From: Microgenomates group bacterium
GTDB lineage: Bacteria; Patescibacteriota; Microgenomatia; UBA1406; GWC2-37-13
Assembly (NCBI GenBank): GCA_029906985.1
Contig: JARYMT010000001.1
Span: 193,223-257,222, forward strand
Direction: 5' to 3'
Length of the DNA: 64,000 nt
Below, piece by piece: positions 32,834 through 42,138 of this stretch (position 1 is its first letter; every line of letters begins with the position of its first letter). The position numbers and the translations under genes are program-made. The notes beneath the pieces are model-generated. The model saw only the letters and a list, made by a program, of their open reading frames with translations, did no database searches and was not told where the DNA came from.

Positions 32834-33309
32834 CGATTTAAAAGATAGATTGCTAAATTAAGAATAGAAGCAAAACTTACCCAAAAAAGATAAGGAATTA
32901 GCAACCAACCGGCCAATTTAGAAATTTTATAAAATCGGATAATCGTTACTAAAATTAACAACCAAAGGATAATAATCTCTAAAAAAGCATATAGAGGCAA
33001 TTGCAAGGTAAAAAACAAAAAAGACCAAAGAACATTAGCAATGAGTTGGATACCAAAAAGTAAAATTGCTTCCCGATTTTGTTTTTTCTTTAATCCTTTA
33101 TTTAAGACCAAATATAAGGCAATCCCCATTAAAATAAAAAGAGTCGTCCAGACAGGAGCGAAGATCCAATTTGGGGGATTAAAAGGAGGTTTATTTAATT
33201 GAGCATACCAAGTAGGGACATATTGAGTAGTAAAAAAAGAGCCAATAAAACCAGCCAGAAGACAAATAACAATTGATAAAAACAATTGAAAAATATTTAG
33301 TTTTTTCAT
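32830..33309 (-). CDS. tspO: TspO/MBR family membrane protein
   Basis: The 159-residue five-helix protein carries the TspO landmarks: GSFFTTQYVPTWYAQLNKPPFNPPNWIFAPVWTTLFILMGIALYLV (loop 1, with W and P residues binding porphyrin/cholesterol ligands) and NVLWSFLFF in helix 3. TspO proteins bind tetrapyrroles and modulate stress responses in bacteria. It converges tail-to-tail with the coiled-coil gene (4-nt overlap) and is divergent from DUF192. Confidence 0.93.
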   Translation of the reverse strand: MKKLNIFQLFLSIVICLLAGFIGSFFTTQYVPTWYAQLNKPPFNPPNWIFAPVWTTLFILMGIALYLVLNKGLKKKQNREAILLFGIQLIANVLWSFLFFTLQLPLYAFLEIIILWLLILVTIIRFYKISKLAGWLLIPYLFWVSFASILNLAIYLLNR

Positions 33310-33358
33310 TTATTTAATTAATTAAATTTAATAATCGATATAATTTTACTAGATTTAT

Positions 33359-33763
33359 ATGTTTAAAAAAATAACAATTTTTATTTTTTTATTTTTACTT
33401 GCTTTTTTTGTTATTTATCATTTAAAAAAAACAGCCACCCAAAAGAATCCCCATAAAATTAATTATTTTTTAGAAAATAAAAACGTCACTCTTCTTATTG
33501 CCGACACGCCAGAAAAATGGGAAAGGGGATTAATGTTTGTAAAAAAACTAGATGATGCAGATGGAATGATCTTTATTTTTCCCGATAAAAAGATAAGAAC
33601 TTTTTGGAATAAAAACACTTTTGTTGATTTGGATATTTATTGGATCAACGGTAAAAACATTATTGGCAAGGATTTTTTACCAAGTATTAGCAAAACTGGA
33701 AAAATTACCACGGTTGATTCAAAAAAAGAAGTAAATAAAGTGATAGAAATCATTAAAAAATAA
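33359..33763 (+). CDS. DUF192 domain protein, membrane-anchored
   Basis: One N-terminal membrane helix (about 6-22) is followed by the DUF192 beta fold: VTLLIADTPEKWERGLMFVKKLDDADGMIFIFPDKKIRTFWNKNTFVDLDIYWINGKNII. The RGLM and FxWM-like FWNKN motifs are the family signature. Function is unknown in this family; these proteins are usually exported. TATAAT at 33339-33344 precedes the start by 14 nt. Confidence 0.9.
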   Translation: MFKKITIFIFLFLLAFFVIYHLKKTATQKNPHKINYFLENKNVTLLIADTPEKWERGLMFVKKLDDADGMIFIFPDKKIRTFWNKNTFVDLDIYWINGKNIIGKDFLPSISKTGKITTVDSKKEVNKVIEIIKK

Positions 33764-33781
33764 ATAATCAAAGCTATTAAG

Positions 33782-34969
33782 TCATTGTTTAAGGGCTTCA
33801 ATTCCTGGTAGAGTTCCTTTTTCGATAAATTCAAGCATAGCGCCGCCACCGGTAGAAACATGAGTAATTTTATCTAAATATTCTTTTTTAGAGATTGCAG
33901 CGAGGGTATCTCCACCACCAACCAAAGAAATCGCCTGTTGATTTTGGGTAATGGCATAATATATAAAATCAGTTCCTCGCCTAAAAAGTGGGTTTTCAAA
34001 ATAACCAACCGGCCCATTCCAGATAATAGTTTTGGCTTTGGCAATAATCGCGCCGAATTTAGCTTGGGTTTCTGGACCGATATCAAGGATATTGGCATTT
34101 GGGGGTAAGTTATCAATTTTAAAAATATTATTACCATTTTGTTCTTCTTGAGGATTGCCAATAACCGCGTCAGAAGGCAAAACAATTACGGTATTTTTCT
34201 GCGCCGCTTTAAATAAAATTTTTTTAGCCTCCTCAAGAGCCTCTTTCTCATAAAAACTTTTTCCTAAATTAAATCCCTGGGCCGCCAAAAAAGTATTAGC
34301 CATTGCACCACCGACTAAAAGATAATCACCCATCTCCATTAATCGATTAATTAAATCAGTTTTAGTAGAAACTTTGGCGCCGCCCAAAATGACCACAACC
34401 GGTTTTTTTGGATTTTTAATAATTTTTAAAATAGTTCCAATTTCTTTTTTGAGCAATAATCCTCCATAAGAAGGCATAAACTGGGGCACGCCGGTCACTG
34501 AAGCGTCATTCCGATGAGAAACGCCAAAAGCATCATTGACATAAAAATCAGCAAGACTAGCTAGCGTTTGGGCAAACTGGTAATTGTTGTCCTTTTCTTG
34601 TCGATAAAATCTAATATTTTCAAGAAACAAAATTTCATTTTCTTCTTGCTGGTTGATTCTTTTCTTATCATTATCATTCAAAAGATCATCAATAACTTTT
34701 ACTTTAAATTCAGGCAAATATTCTTGAAGTTTTTTAGCGACAATTTTTACCGAATATCGAGGGTCTCGACATTTGGGCCGATCAAGATGACAAACCAAAA
34801 TTAATCGGTTGTTGTTTTTTAATAAATATTTTATTGTCGGCAGCGATTGACGGATTCGGGCGTCGTCGGCAATAGTTGAATCAGGATTTAAAGAGACATT
34901 AAAATCAACACGAAGGAGGATTTTTTTGTTTTTTATATCAACTTCATCAATGTATTTTATTTTTTTCAT
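33782..34969 (-). CDS. pgk: Phosphoglycerate kinase
   Basis: The 395-residue protein is a full-length PGK: LLRVDFNVSL (substrate-binding loop), the HLDRPK motif, DAFGVSHRNDAS, GGAKVSTKTDLI in the nucleotide domain, NGPVGYFE and GGGDT at the end. It transfers phosphate between 1,3-bisphosphoglycerate and ADP. It is the last gene of the minus-strand block fba-glpX-gap-pgk, 77 nt after gap. Together they run between triose phosphates and fructose-6-phosphate/3-phosphoglycerate. Confidence 0.97.
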   Translation of the reverse strand: MKKIKYIDEVDIKNKKILLRVDFNVSLNPDSTIADDARIRQSLPTIKYLLKNNNRLILVCHLDRPKCRDPRYSVKIVAKKLQEYLPEFKVKVIDDLLNDNDKKRINQQEENEILFLENIRFYRQEKDNNYQFAQTLASLADFYVNDAFGVSHRNDASVTGVPQFMPSYGGLLLKKEIGTILKIIKNPKKPVVVILGGAKVSTKTDLINRLMEMGDYLLVGGAMANTFLAAQGFNLGKSFYEKEALEEAKKILFKAAQKNTVIVLPSDAVIGNPQEEQNGNNIFKIDNLPPNANILDIGPETQAKFGAIIAKAKTIIWNGPVGYFENPLFRRGTDFIYYAITQNQQAISLVGGGDTLAAISKKEYLDKITHVSTGGGAMLEFIEKGTLPGIEALKQ

Positions 34970-35046
34970 AATTCCGTTTGTTATGCTGGATCTATTTTGG
35001 CATTAAAACATACTAGACTTGCTAAAATGGATTCCGCTAAACAAAT

Positions 35047-36054
35047 TTATAAATAATTGGCCAATTTTTCCACCAAATCAACCAATCTTGTTGAATAACC
35101 CCATTCATTGTCATACCAACCAAAGACTTTAATTAAATTGCCCTCAATTACTTTTGTGTATTGTGGTGAAAAAATACACGAATAGGGTGAACCAATGACA
35201 TCCGATGAAACAATTATATCTTCTTCATAGCCCAAAATTCCTTCCATTGTTGTTTGGGCGGCTTGTTTAAAAAGTTTATTTACTTCTTCAACAGTTGTTT
35301 GTTTCTCCACAACAGCAGAGATATCGGTGATTGAACCGGTTGGCACAGGGACACGAAGAGACATACCATCAACCTTTCCTTTTAATTGAGAAATAACTTT
35401 AGCCACTGTTTTGGCAGCGCCAGTTGTTGAAGGAACAATATTAATCATGGCGGCGCGTGATCGGTCTTCTTTTTTTTGAGCATCATCAAGAAGGCTTTGG
35501 CTTATGGTGACAGCGTGAACAGTTGTTAGGAAACCGGATTTAATTTTTAAATTATCCTCTAAAATTTTAAACATTGGAGCAGCACAATTAGTCGTACATG
35601 AGGCCATTGATATTACCGAATGACTAAAATCAAAATTATTGTCATTAACTCCCAAAACCACTACCGGTGTTTCTTCATCTTTGGCAGGAGCAGTAAGTAT
35701 TACTTTTTTTACCTTTCCTTTAAGATGTTTTTCTAAATCGACTTTTTTAGTAAAGGCCCCAGTAGCATCAATGACGATATCAATATCATATTTATCCCAA
35801 GGGATATTTTCTGGTTGGTCATTAAGAAGAGTAAAAATTCTTTGTCCATTTACGGAAATTCCATCGGTTTCTTCTTTAATTTCCTGATTAAATTTATGAT
35901 AAACCGAATCATATCGAAGCAAATAGGCAATCATAGCGTTTTGGGTTTTTCTAGTATTAATTGCGGCGATTTGAAAGTTTCTTTTATTAGATAAAGCAAT
36001 TCGAGTAAAAGCTCGACCAATTCTGCCAAAACCATTAAGACCAACTTTTAGCAT
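35047..36054 (-). CDS. gap: Type I glyceraldehyde-3-phosphate dehydrogenase
   Basis: The 335-residue enzyme has the Rossmann start VGLNGFGRIGR (4-14), the catalytic SCTTNCAAP (C153) and H180. The stretch after strand 2 is AAINTRKTQN (31-40), so the Asp that restricts most glycolytic GAPDHs to NAD (INDL) is replaced by Thr and Arg. By analogy with NADP-using GapB-type enzymes this suggests it accepts NADP(H). It lies between glpX and pgk, and would work in both directions; the presence of FBPase favours gluconeogenesis. Confidence 0.96.
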   Translation of the reverse strand: MLKVGLNGFGRIGRAFTRIALSNKRNFQIAAINTRKTQNAMIAYLLRYDSVYHKFNQEIKEETDGISVNGQRIFTLLNDQPENIPWDKYDIDIVIDATGAFTKKVDLEKHLKGKVKKVILTAPAKDEETPVVVLGVNDNNFDFSHSVISMASCTTNCAAPMFKILEDNLKIKSGFLTTVHAVTISQSLLDDAQKKEDRSRAAMINIVPSTTGAAKTVAKVISQLKGKVDGMSLRVPVPTGSITDISAVVEKQTTVEEVNKLFKQAAQTTMEGILGYEEDIIVSSDVIGSPYSCIFSPQYTKVIEGNLIKVFGWYDNEWGYSTRLVDLVEKLANYL

Positions 36055-36100
36055 ATTTTTATAGTTAAATTTTTAATGATTTATTCTATTATATTAATTT

Positions 36101-37051
36101 CTAATAGTTATGATAATAATGATGATAAGTGGTTATATATCTAATCGTCCCAGACACACCTCTTGTAACAACCGAGTGGGTGATAATCCTTTGTTTTTCA
36201 AAAATAACGCCATTAAGAAGCGGTCCCTCAATTACACCAGTGGCGGTAAAACTCAACTCTTTCCCTTTTGCCATATCTTCGGCAGTAAAAATACGATTTA
36301 AATTTTTTACTCCAGCAGCTTTAATTTTCGCAATATCAGATTCTTTTTTTGGTTTGAATCGACAAAGAATTTCTCCTCCCATCACTTTCATCGCCACCGC
36401 CGCTAAAACCCCTTCAGTTGATCCACCAATACCCATATAAACATCAATTCCTGAGTCAGGAAAACAGGTGGCAATTGCCGCTGAAACATCACCATCGGTA
36501 ATTAATCTTACCCGACTACCAACTCTTCTTATTTCTTCGATAAGTTTGATATGACGATCGCGGTCAAGAACCATCACAGTTATTTCCGAAATTTTTTTAC
36601 CGAGAGCGCGGGCAATTTTTTTTAAATTATCTTTTACCGGCGCGTCAAGATCAATAACTTGTGCTGCTTGTTTACCAACAGCAATTTTTTCCATATAGGT
36701 ATCAGGAGCATGAAGAAGCGATCCCCTTTTCCCAGCGGCAATAACCGATATGGCATTATATCGGCCGTTGGCAACACTATCAGTACACTCTAAGGGATCA
36801 ACCGCCAAATCCATCGCCGGCCCATGGCCAGTGCCAACTTTTTCGCCATTATAAAGCATGGGGGCTTCATCTTTTTCACCTTCTCCAATTACCACCGTGC
36901 CCTGAAAGTCAACCTGGTTAAATCTTTTTCTCATCGCTAAAACAGCTGCTCCGTCGGCTTTTTTCTTTTCACCTCGGCCAACCCATTTAGCTGCTTCGAT
37001 AGCCGCCGCTTCAGTTACTCGGACAAATTCCAAGGCCAAATTTCGATCCAT
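36101..37051 (-). CDS. glpX: Class II fructose-1,6-bisphosphatase
   Basis: The 316-residue protein matches GlpX from its first residues (RNLALEFVRVTEAAAIEAAKWVGRGEKKKADGAAVLAMR) through VIGEGEKDEAPMLYNGEKVG (metal and substrate acids), DPLECTDSVANG and IGGSTEGVLAAVAMKVMGG. It dephosphorylates fructose-1,6-bisphosphate, the committed gluconeogenic step, with Mn/Mg. It lies between fba and gap and is separated from fba by 12 nt. Its presence implies that carbon flow can go upward to hexoses in this cell. Confidence 0.96.
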   Translation of the reverse strand: MDRNLALEFVRVTEAAAIEAAKWVGRGEKKKADGAAVLAMRKRFNQVDFQGTVVIGEGEKDEAPMLYNGEKVGTGHGPAMDLAVDPLECTDSVANGRYNAISVIAAGKRGSLLHAPDTYMEKIAVGKQAAQVIDLDAPVKDNLKKIARALGKKISEITVMVLDRDRHIKLIEEIRRVGSRVRLITDGDVSAAIATCFPDSGIDVYMGIGGSTEGVLAAVAMKVMGGEILCRFKPKKESDIAKIKAAGVKNLNRIFTAEDMAKGKELSFTATGVIEGPLLNGVIFEKQRIITHSVVTRGVSGTIRYITTYHHYYHNY

Positions 37052-37063
37052 AATAAAATGAAT

Positions 37064-38359
37064 TTAAAAAAATCTTTCTAAAATATTTTTTTTACCAACG
37101 ATATTTAATTGCTGAAAAAGAAATTTAAATTGTTTGGTAAGATCATCAATAATTTTCTGTTTTTCTTTTGATGACAAATCCCACAAATGTTTTTTAAACG
37201 GTCCCAAAGCTTTTTTTCTTGTTTTATAAATAAACTGTTTTTTGGTCATACCGGGTTTTTTTTCTTGCGAGAGATTTTTTTCAATCCAGCTATACATTTC
37301 TTTTTTTAAATCATCGGGCAAGTGAGAGTAAACAATATTTTGGAAAGCGGTGGCAAGATGGATTTCTAAAGTCTTAACAGAAACAAAGTGATGAAAAAGT
37401 TCGTTGGGTAAGGTAGAGGCTCCATGTTGGACAGCTCCACCAATTTTATATTTTTTTCTGGCCACTTGACCGATTTTTTTTAAGACCTCAAAATCAATTT
37501 CCACTTTGGCAATTCGCCCATCGGGAAGAGGAATCCCTCCGTGGGTGGTTCCTGTCTGAATACTAATTTTACTTATTCCGCAAATTTTAGCTGGTTTTAT
37601 CATTTTTAAATAACCTTCCATAAAAGCAATAAAATCTTCTGGGGTGCTGTTTTTTCCTCCAATGTGTCCAATTTCACCACCTACGGAGATTGTGATATCT
37701 TTTGGCTCAAGGCGTCTGATATATTTAGTTAAAAAAGCAGTCACTTGATAATTTTCTCTTTGTTGATCGTCGAAACCCTTTTTTTCTAAATCAACAAGAG
37801 TTGAAGCATCGATGTCGATATTGTAAAATCCAGCCTCAATTGATTTTTTAATCAGGTCTTTGACTTTGTTCATTTCTTCATCAGGCGATTCTTTATAGGC
37901 AGAGGCTTTAATTTGATAATGATCTCCTTGAAGAAAAACCGGTCCTTGATAACCCTCTTTGATGGCGGCAGCTAAAATGACTGTTGCATATTCATCAGGG
38001 AGTTGATTGGTATATTTAATTTCAGATCGGGCAATCTCAAAAATAAAAGGACCAAGACATTCCTCTTTGGCCAATTGAAAAATAATCCGAGCAATATCAT
38101 AGGTTAGGGTCCGGACATTGATAGCTGGCACAGTAAACCCGTCAACTTCACCGTGGCCAACAGCGATATAAAGATCATGGATAGAGGCGGGAAAGACTCC
38201 AAAGTTAGCAGCAGTTTTTTTTATCAGCTGGCGAGCAGTTTTTTTTATTTTTTCATTTTTGGCAAATACTGCCGTATAAACTAAATCATCAATCGTGTCG
38301 ATGGCTGGTTTTTTTTTATAAGCCAACTTAAGATCGGCTAGTGTTTGATAAATTTTCAT
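37064..38359 (-). CDS. fba: Class II fructose-bisphosphate aldolase family protein
   Basis: The 431-residue protein is longer than usual class II aldolases (about 300-360). The catalytic region is recognised by ...VGHGEVDGFTVPAINVRTLTYDIA, VFLQGDHYQ (Zn-binding HxH region), VGGEIGHIGG and GTTHGGIPLPDG, and the C-terminal ~90 residues add a helical extension that ends in QFKFLFQQLNIVGKK. It is the first gene of the block that continues with glpX, gap and pgk, all one direction, so aldol condensation of triose phosphates is the likely reaction. A related tagatose-bisphosphate aldolase activity is possible. Confidence 0.92.
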   Translation of the reverse strand: MKIYQTLADLKLAYKKKPAIDTIDDLVYTAVFAKNEKIKKTARQLIKKTAANFGVFPASIHDLYIAVGHGEVDGFTVPAINVRTLTYDIARIIFQLAKEECLGPFIFEIARSEIKYTNQLPDEYATVILAAAIKEGYQGPVFLQGDHYQIKASAYKESPDEEMNKVKDLIKKSIEAGFYNIDIDASTLVDLEKKGFDDQQRENYQVTAFLTKYIRRLEPKDITISVGGEIGHIGGKNSTPEDFIAFMEGYLKMIKPAKICGISKISIQTGTTHGGIPLPDGRIAKVEIDFEVLKKIGQVARKKYKIGGAVQHGASTLPNELFHHFVSVKTLEIHLATAFQNIVYSHLPDDLKKEMYSWIEKNLSQEKKPGMTKKQFIYKTRKKALGPFKKHLWDLSSKEKQKIIDDLTKQFKFLFQQLNIVGKKNILERFF

Positions 38360-38408
38360 ATACTATCATATAATTTTAATTTTACAATGATAAACAAATC
38401 AATAAAAA

Positions 38409-38437
38409 TTGTCAAGGTGGGTTTGATTTACTAAAAT
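38409..38437 (+). promoter_or_regulatory. Promoter of the HIT gene, leaderless start
   Basis: TTGTCA (38409-38414), 17-nt spacer, TAAAAT (38432-38437). The ATG at 38444 is 6 nt past the -10 box, predicting a leaderless mRNA. Confidence 0.6.
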
Positions 38438-38443
38438 AAATAT

Positions 38444-38842
38444 ATGGTAAATTGTGTTTTCTGTCAAATCGTAAACAAAACAAAACCGGCTTATTTAATC
38501 TATGAAGATAAAAATTTTTTAGCTTTTTTAGATATTAATCCCCGTGTAGAAGGACACACTTTAGTTATCCCAAAAAAACATTATCAATTTATTTACGAAG
38601 TCCCTAATTTTAGTCAATATTGGCAAGTGGCTTTAAAGATCACTAAGGCGATGAGAAAAGCCATGAAGCCTTATTTTGTTACCTATATTGTTCATGGTTT
38701 GGAAGTTCCTCATGCCCATATTCATATTTTGCCACGAAAGGTTAACGAAACAGAATTTATTCCGGCGGTAAAATATTTCAGCAGAGTAAAAATGGTAGAA
38801 ATCGCTAATAAGATCGCTCAAGCACTAAAAAATAAACAGTAA
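38444..38842 (+). CDS. HIT family nucleotide-binding hydrolase
   Basis: The 132-residue protein has the HIT signature HAHIHILPR (HxHxHxx; about 88-96), the N-terminal CVFCQIVNK metal-binding-like start and the RVEGHTLVIPKKHY strand. HIT proteins hydrolyse nucleoside phosphoramidates or dinucleoside polyphosphates. It is divergent from the fba operon, 84 nt between starts, with a good promoter. Substrate not predictable. Confidence 0.93.
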   Translation: MVNCVFCQIVNKTKPAYLIYEDKNFLAFLDINPRVEGHTLVIPKKHYQFIYEVPNFSQYWQVALKITKAMRKAMKPYFVTYIVHGLEVPHAHIHILPRKVNETEFIPAVKYFSRVKMVEIANKIAQALKNKQ

Positions 38843-39112
38843 TTTTATTTTGGCAATTGGACAACACCGTTTTCAGGCAATCCATAAAAACTATAATAAT
38901 AAAAATATATATACAACAAAAAATAAAAAAAATAAAACAGGATTACAAAGCAAAAATTCGTTACTACAATTAATTGTAATATTTTTGATTTGTGGTTTTA
39001 AAAGGAGGATTTTTTAAATTTTCATGAAGATAACTTTTTGTTTCGGTAAGACCAATGTTTTTTTATATAAGGTTAAATTAAAAAACTATTGAAAGATCGA
39101 AGAACAATAAAT
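38843..39112. other. Intergenic region, AT-rich, with a palindrome
   Basis: The only structure I see is a 14-bp palindrome TACAATTAATTGTA near 38965. A GGAGG at about 39003 precedes a short 22-codon frame (39024 on), with poor spacing, which I do not count as a gene. Confidence 0.4.
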
Positions 39113-41254
39113 TTAGTTAAGTTTTTTAACAGTAAGAGAAAATTTTTTTTGCTTATAATCAACAATGATTTTATCACCGGGTTCTATTTTTCCTTCAATT
39201 ATCTGTAAGGCAATTTCATCAACAATAAGTTCATTTATCAATCTTTTTAAAGGTCGAGCACCATAAATCGGATCAAAACCAACTTTAAGAAGATAATCTT
39301 TTACTTTTTTAGAAAATTCAATATCAAGAGTTTGTTTTTTAAGTTTTTCTTCAACATTTTTTAGCTGAATATTAATAATTTGCTTCATCATCTCTTCATT
39401 TAAAGGATTGTAAATCATTATTCCATCAAGTCGATTTATAAGCTCTGGTTTAAAAAATTTTCTAATAATGTCATTGATTTTATTTTCTTTTTCTTTTTGA
39501 GGAATATTTTCTTGGAAAATTTCGCTGCCTAAATTTGAAGTTAAAATAATAATTGTATTTTTAAAATCAACTACTCTTCCTTTTCCATCAGTTAGTCGGC
39601 CATCATCAAAAATCTGCAAAAAAATATTAAAAACTTGTGGATGGGCTTTTTCTACTTCATCAAAAAGAATGACTGAGTAAGGTTTTCTTCTGACAGCTTC
39701 AGTTAACTGGCCTCCTTCTTCATATCCAACATATCCAGGAGGGGCACCAATAAGGCGAGCGACAGTGTGGGCCTCTTGATATTCGCTCATATCAATTCTA
39801 ATTAAGGCCTTTTTATCATTAAAAAGAGAGTAGGCTAATGTTTTTGCTGTTTCAGTTTTGCCAACTCCGGTTGGTCCTAAAAATAAAAAAGAGCCAATTG
39901 GTCGATTTTCATCCGAAAGACCAGCTCGAGATCTTCTTATTGCTTTAGCAATTTTGCTTAATGCTTGATCTTGGCCAACGACTCGTTTTTTTAATTCTTC
40001 CTCAAGTTTAGCTAATTTTTCTGATTCTGATTTAAGGAGTTTTGAAACAGGAATACCTGTCCAGCGAGAGACAATTTTGGCAATATCATCTTCAGTTACT
40101 TGTTCTTTGATTAATCTTTCCTCAGCAGGAATTTTTTGCCATTTTTCCTCAACTTCTTTTAATTTTTTTTCTACTTGAGGTATCTCACCATATTTTAATT
40201 GGGCTGCTTTATCAAGTAAAATCTCTCTCTCTGCTTTTTCTAATTCATTTTTTAATTGATCAAGTTGAACTCGAAGTTTTTGCAGTTCACTAATGATTTT
40301 CTTTTGTTCTTTCCATTTTATTTTTAGATTATTAAATTTTTCTTCAAGTTGTTTTTTTTCTTCATCAAGCGCTTTTTTTCTAGTTTCCAGCCCTTTTTCT
40401 TTTTTTAAAGCCGCCAACTCTATCTCAATTTGAAAAATTCGTCTTTTTATTTGGTCTAATTCGGTGGGCATAGAATCAATTTCTATTTTGACAGCCGCCG
40501 CAGCCTCGTCGATTAAATCAATCGCTTTATCGGGAAGATATCGATCTGTGATATATCGAATTGATAGATTTACTGCCGCAATTAAAGCATCATCAGAGAT
40601 TTTAATTCCGTGATGAATTTCGTATTTTTCCTTGATTCCCCGAAGGATTGTTAAAGTTGCTTCAGCTGAGGGCTCATCGATATAAATTGGCTGGAAACGC
40701 CTTTCTAAAGCAGCGTCCTTCTCAATGTATTGACGGTATTCGCGGACTGTGGTGGCACCAATAGCATGGAGGACACCTCGTGCCAAAGCTGGTTTTAACA
40801 TATTTGAAGCATCTACCGCTCCCTCGGCCGCCCCAGCGCCAACTAAAGTATGAAGTTCATCAATAAATAAAATGTATTTGCCTTCAGCTTTTTCAATCAT
40901 TTCAAGTAGTTTTTTTAATCTTTGCTCAAATTCTCCTCGAAAGGAAGCTCCAGCCAATAAACCGGCTAAATCCAAAGATAAAACCTCTTTATTTCTTAAA
41001 GTTTCAGGCACGTCTCCAGCCACGATTCTTTGAGCTAAACCTTCGACAATGGCAGTTTTTCCCACTCCTGGGTCACCCAAAAGAACAGGATTATTTTTAA
41101 TTCGCCGTGAAAGAATTTGGATTAATCGCCTAATTTCTTCATCTCGGCCGATAATAGGATCAAGTTTGTCTTGTTTAGCTTTTTGGGTTAAGTTAATTGT
41201 ATATTTTTCCAAAATATTTCCTTGATCATCAGGAGGTTGATAATGGATATTCAT
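39113..41254 (-). CDS. clpB: ClpB-type AAA+ disaggregase lacking the N domain
   Basis: The 713-residue protein has AAA-1 with Walker A GDPGVGKT (about 59-66) and LFIDELHT, a long coiled-coil middle domain (about 280-390), AAA-2 with GPTGVGKTE and LFDEVEKAH, and the ClpB C-terminal domain. It is ~150 residues shorter than typical ClpB because the N-terminal substrate-binding domain is absent. It should reactivate aggregated proteins with DnaK. A promoter overlapped by a CIRCE-like inverted repeat lies 50-90 nt upstream, implying heat-shock control by HrcA. Confidence 0.95.
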   Translation of the reverse strand: MNIHYQPPDDQGNILEKYTINLTQKAKQDKLDPIIGRDEEIRRLIQILSRRIKNNPVLLGDPGVGKTAIVEGLAQRIVAGDVPETLRNKEVLSLDLAGLLAGASFRGEFEQRLKKLLEMIEKAEGKYILFIDELHTLVGAGAAEGAVDASNMLKPALARGVLHAIGATTVREYRQYIEKDAALERRFQPIYIDEPSAEATLTILRGIKEKYEIHHGIKISDDALIAAVNLSIRYITDRYLPDKAIDLIDEAAAAVKIEIDSMPTELDQIKRRIFQIEIELAALKKEKGLETRKKALDEEKKQLEEKFNNLKIKWKEQKKIISELQKLRVQLDQLKNELEKAEREILLDKAAQLKYGEIPQVEKKLKEVEEKWQKIPAEERLIKEQVTEDDIAKIVSRWTGIPVSKLLKSESEKLAKLEEELKKRVVGQDQALSKIAKAIRRSRAGLSDENRPIGSFLFLGPTGVGKTETAKTLAYSLFNDKKALIRIDMSEYQEAHTVARLIGAPPGYVGYEEGGQLTEAVRRKPYSVILFDEVEKAHPQVFNIFLQIFDDGRLTDGKGRVVDFKNTIIILTSNLGSEIFQENIPQKEKENKINDIIRKFFKPELINRLDGIMIYNPLNEEMMKQIINIQLKNVEEKLKKQTLDIEFSKKVKDYLLKVGFDPIYGARPLKRLINELIVDEIALQIIEGKIEPGDKIIVDYKQKKFSLTVKKLN

Positions 41255-41304
41255 AATTAATTTTTTAATTAAAAATTTTTAAATATAAATTTTTAAATAC
41301 CTTG

Positions 41305-41344
41305 ATTTTACTAATAATTAGCAGATTTGTCAAGAGATTGCTAA
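41305..41344 (-). promoter_or_regulatory. clpB promoter with CIRCE-like operator
   Basis: On the minus strand: TTGACA (41333-41328), 17-nt spacer, TAAAAT (41310-41305). The inverted repeat TTAGCAGAT-N9-GATTGCTAA at 41318-41344 has the 9-9-9 geometry of CIRCE (TTAGCACTC-N9-GAGTGCTAA) and identical outer six bases of each arm; the inner three differ. The -35 box sits in its spacer. Confidence 0.72.
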
Positions 41345-41424
41345 ATTTAGCTACTTTATTTATTGTCGAGTAATTATAAATTTTAATCTCTGTTTTTTTA
41401 TTTAAGAACTTTATTAAAAAATCC

Positions 41425-41481
41425 TTGACAAGGGATGTTTGATTATGGTAAATTATCTACTATTTATGATAGTAGATAATT
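41425..41481 (+). promoter_or_regulatory. Promoter and operator of the BlaI-like regulator
   Basis: TTGACA (41425-41430) with a -10 near GTAAAT (41448-41453). A perfect 12-bp inverted repeat AATTATCTACTA / TAGTAGATAATT with a 7-nt spacer spans 41451-41481, over and just after the -10 box. The TACTA...TAGTA core resembles BlaI/MecI operators. Autoregulation is inferred. Confidence 0.7.
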
Positions 41482-41492
41482 AAAGAAAATTT

Positions 41493-42131
41493 ATGAACAA
41501 AAAAAAATTATTAAAACTAGATAATAAATTAGGCGCACTTGAGGAAAAGGTATTAAATTTAATTAGTGACAATGTTTCCCCCCGAATGGTCGTTAATTTA
41601 TTAAAAGAAATAAACCACCACTATGCCTACACAACAATCATGACAGTGATGGATAAACTTTTTAAAAAAGGTTATTTAAAAAGAAACAAAATTGGTAAAA
41701 CATTTTTTTACCGCCGAAAAAAAACTATCGACCGAGAAATTTATGAAAATAATTTAGCTTTACTAGACAAATTAATATCTTCGATTGGTAAAATTAATTT
41801 TTTAAAAATTTCATTTTATTTGTTTATAACAGCTCCTTTCATTTCTTTTTTTTCAAAACCTTTATTGGCTGTTTTTTTAAATTTAATAATTATATTGGTT
41901 ACCTTTATTTCGGGTTTAAATATATTTTTCAATCTTTATCTCAATGGTTTTTGGGAATACCTAAATACAGTTATTATTCAGCCTGATCTTTTTTTAAAAG
42001 ACGCATCGATCAATACGTATTATATATTAGAAACGATTTCTTTGATTAATCTAATGTTGTTTTTTACCAGTAGTTTATTAATTTTTTATTTTTTAAAAAA
42101 GCGGCTAAATCGTTATAAATTTAATCCTTAA
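41493..42131 (+). CDS. BlaI/MecI-type winged-helix regulator with membrane domain
   Basis: Residues 12-85 form a BlaI/MecI-like winged helix (LGALEEKVLNLISDNVSPRMVVNLLKEI and YTTIMTVMDKLFKKGYLKRNKIGKTFFY). Unlike ~125-residue cytosolic BlaI, the protein continues with three probable membrane helices (about 103-120, 123-148 and 181-201). This would make a membrane-tethered repressor, perhaps sensing its signal directly instead of needing a BlaR protease. It heads the MacAB-like efflux operon and has an inverted repeat at its own promoter. Confidence 0.85.
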   Translation: MNKKKLLKLDNKLGALEEKVLNLISDNVSPRMVVNLLKEINHHYAYTTIMTVMDKLFKKGYLKRNKIGKTFFYRRKKTIDREIYENNLALLDKLISSIGKINFLKISFYLFITAPFISFFSKPLLAVFLNLIIILVTFISGLNIFFNLYLNGFWEYLNTVIIQPDLFLKDASINTYYILETISLINLMLFFTSSLLIFYFLKKRLNRYKFNP

Positions 42132-42138
42132 AAAAAAT

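Noticed and set aside
39024-39092. 22-codon open frame downstream of a GGAGG
   Set aside because: The GGAGG is too far from the ATG and the peptide shows no coding features.
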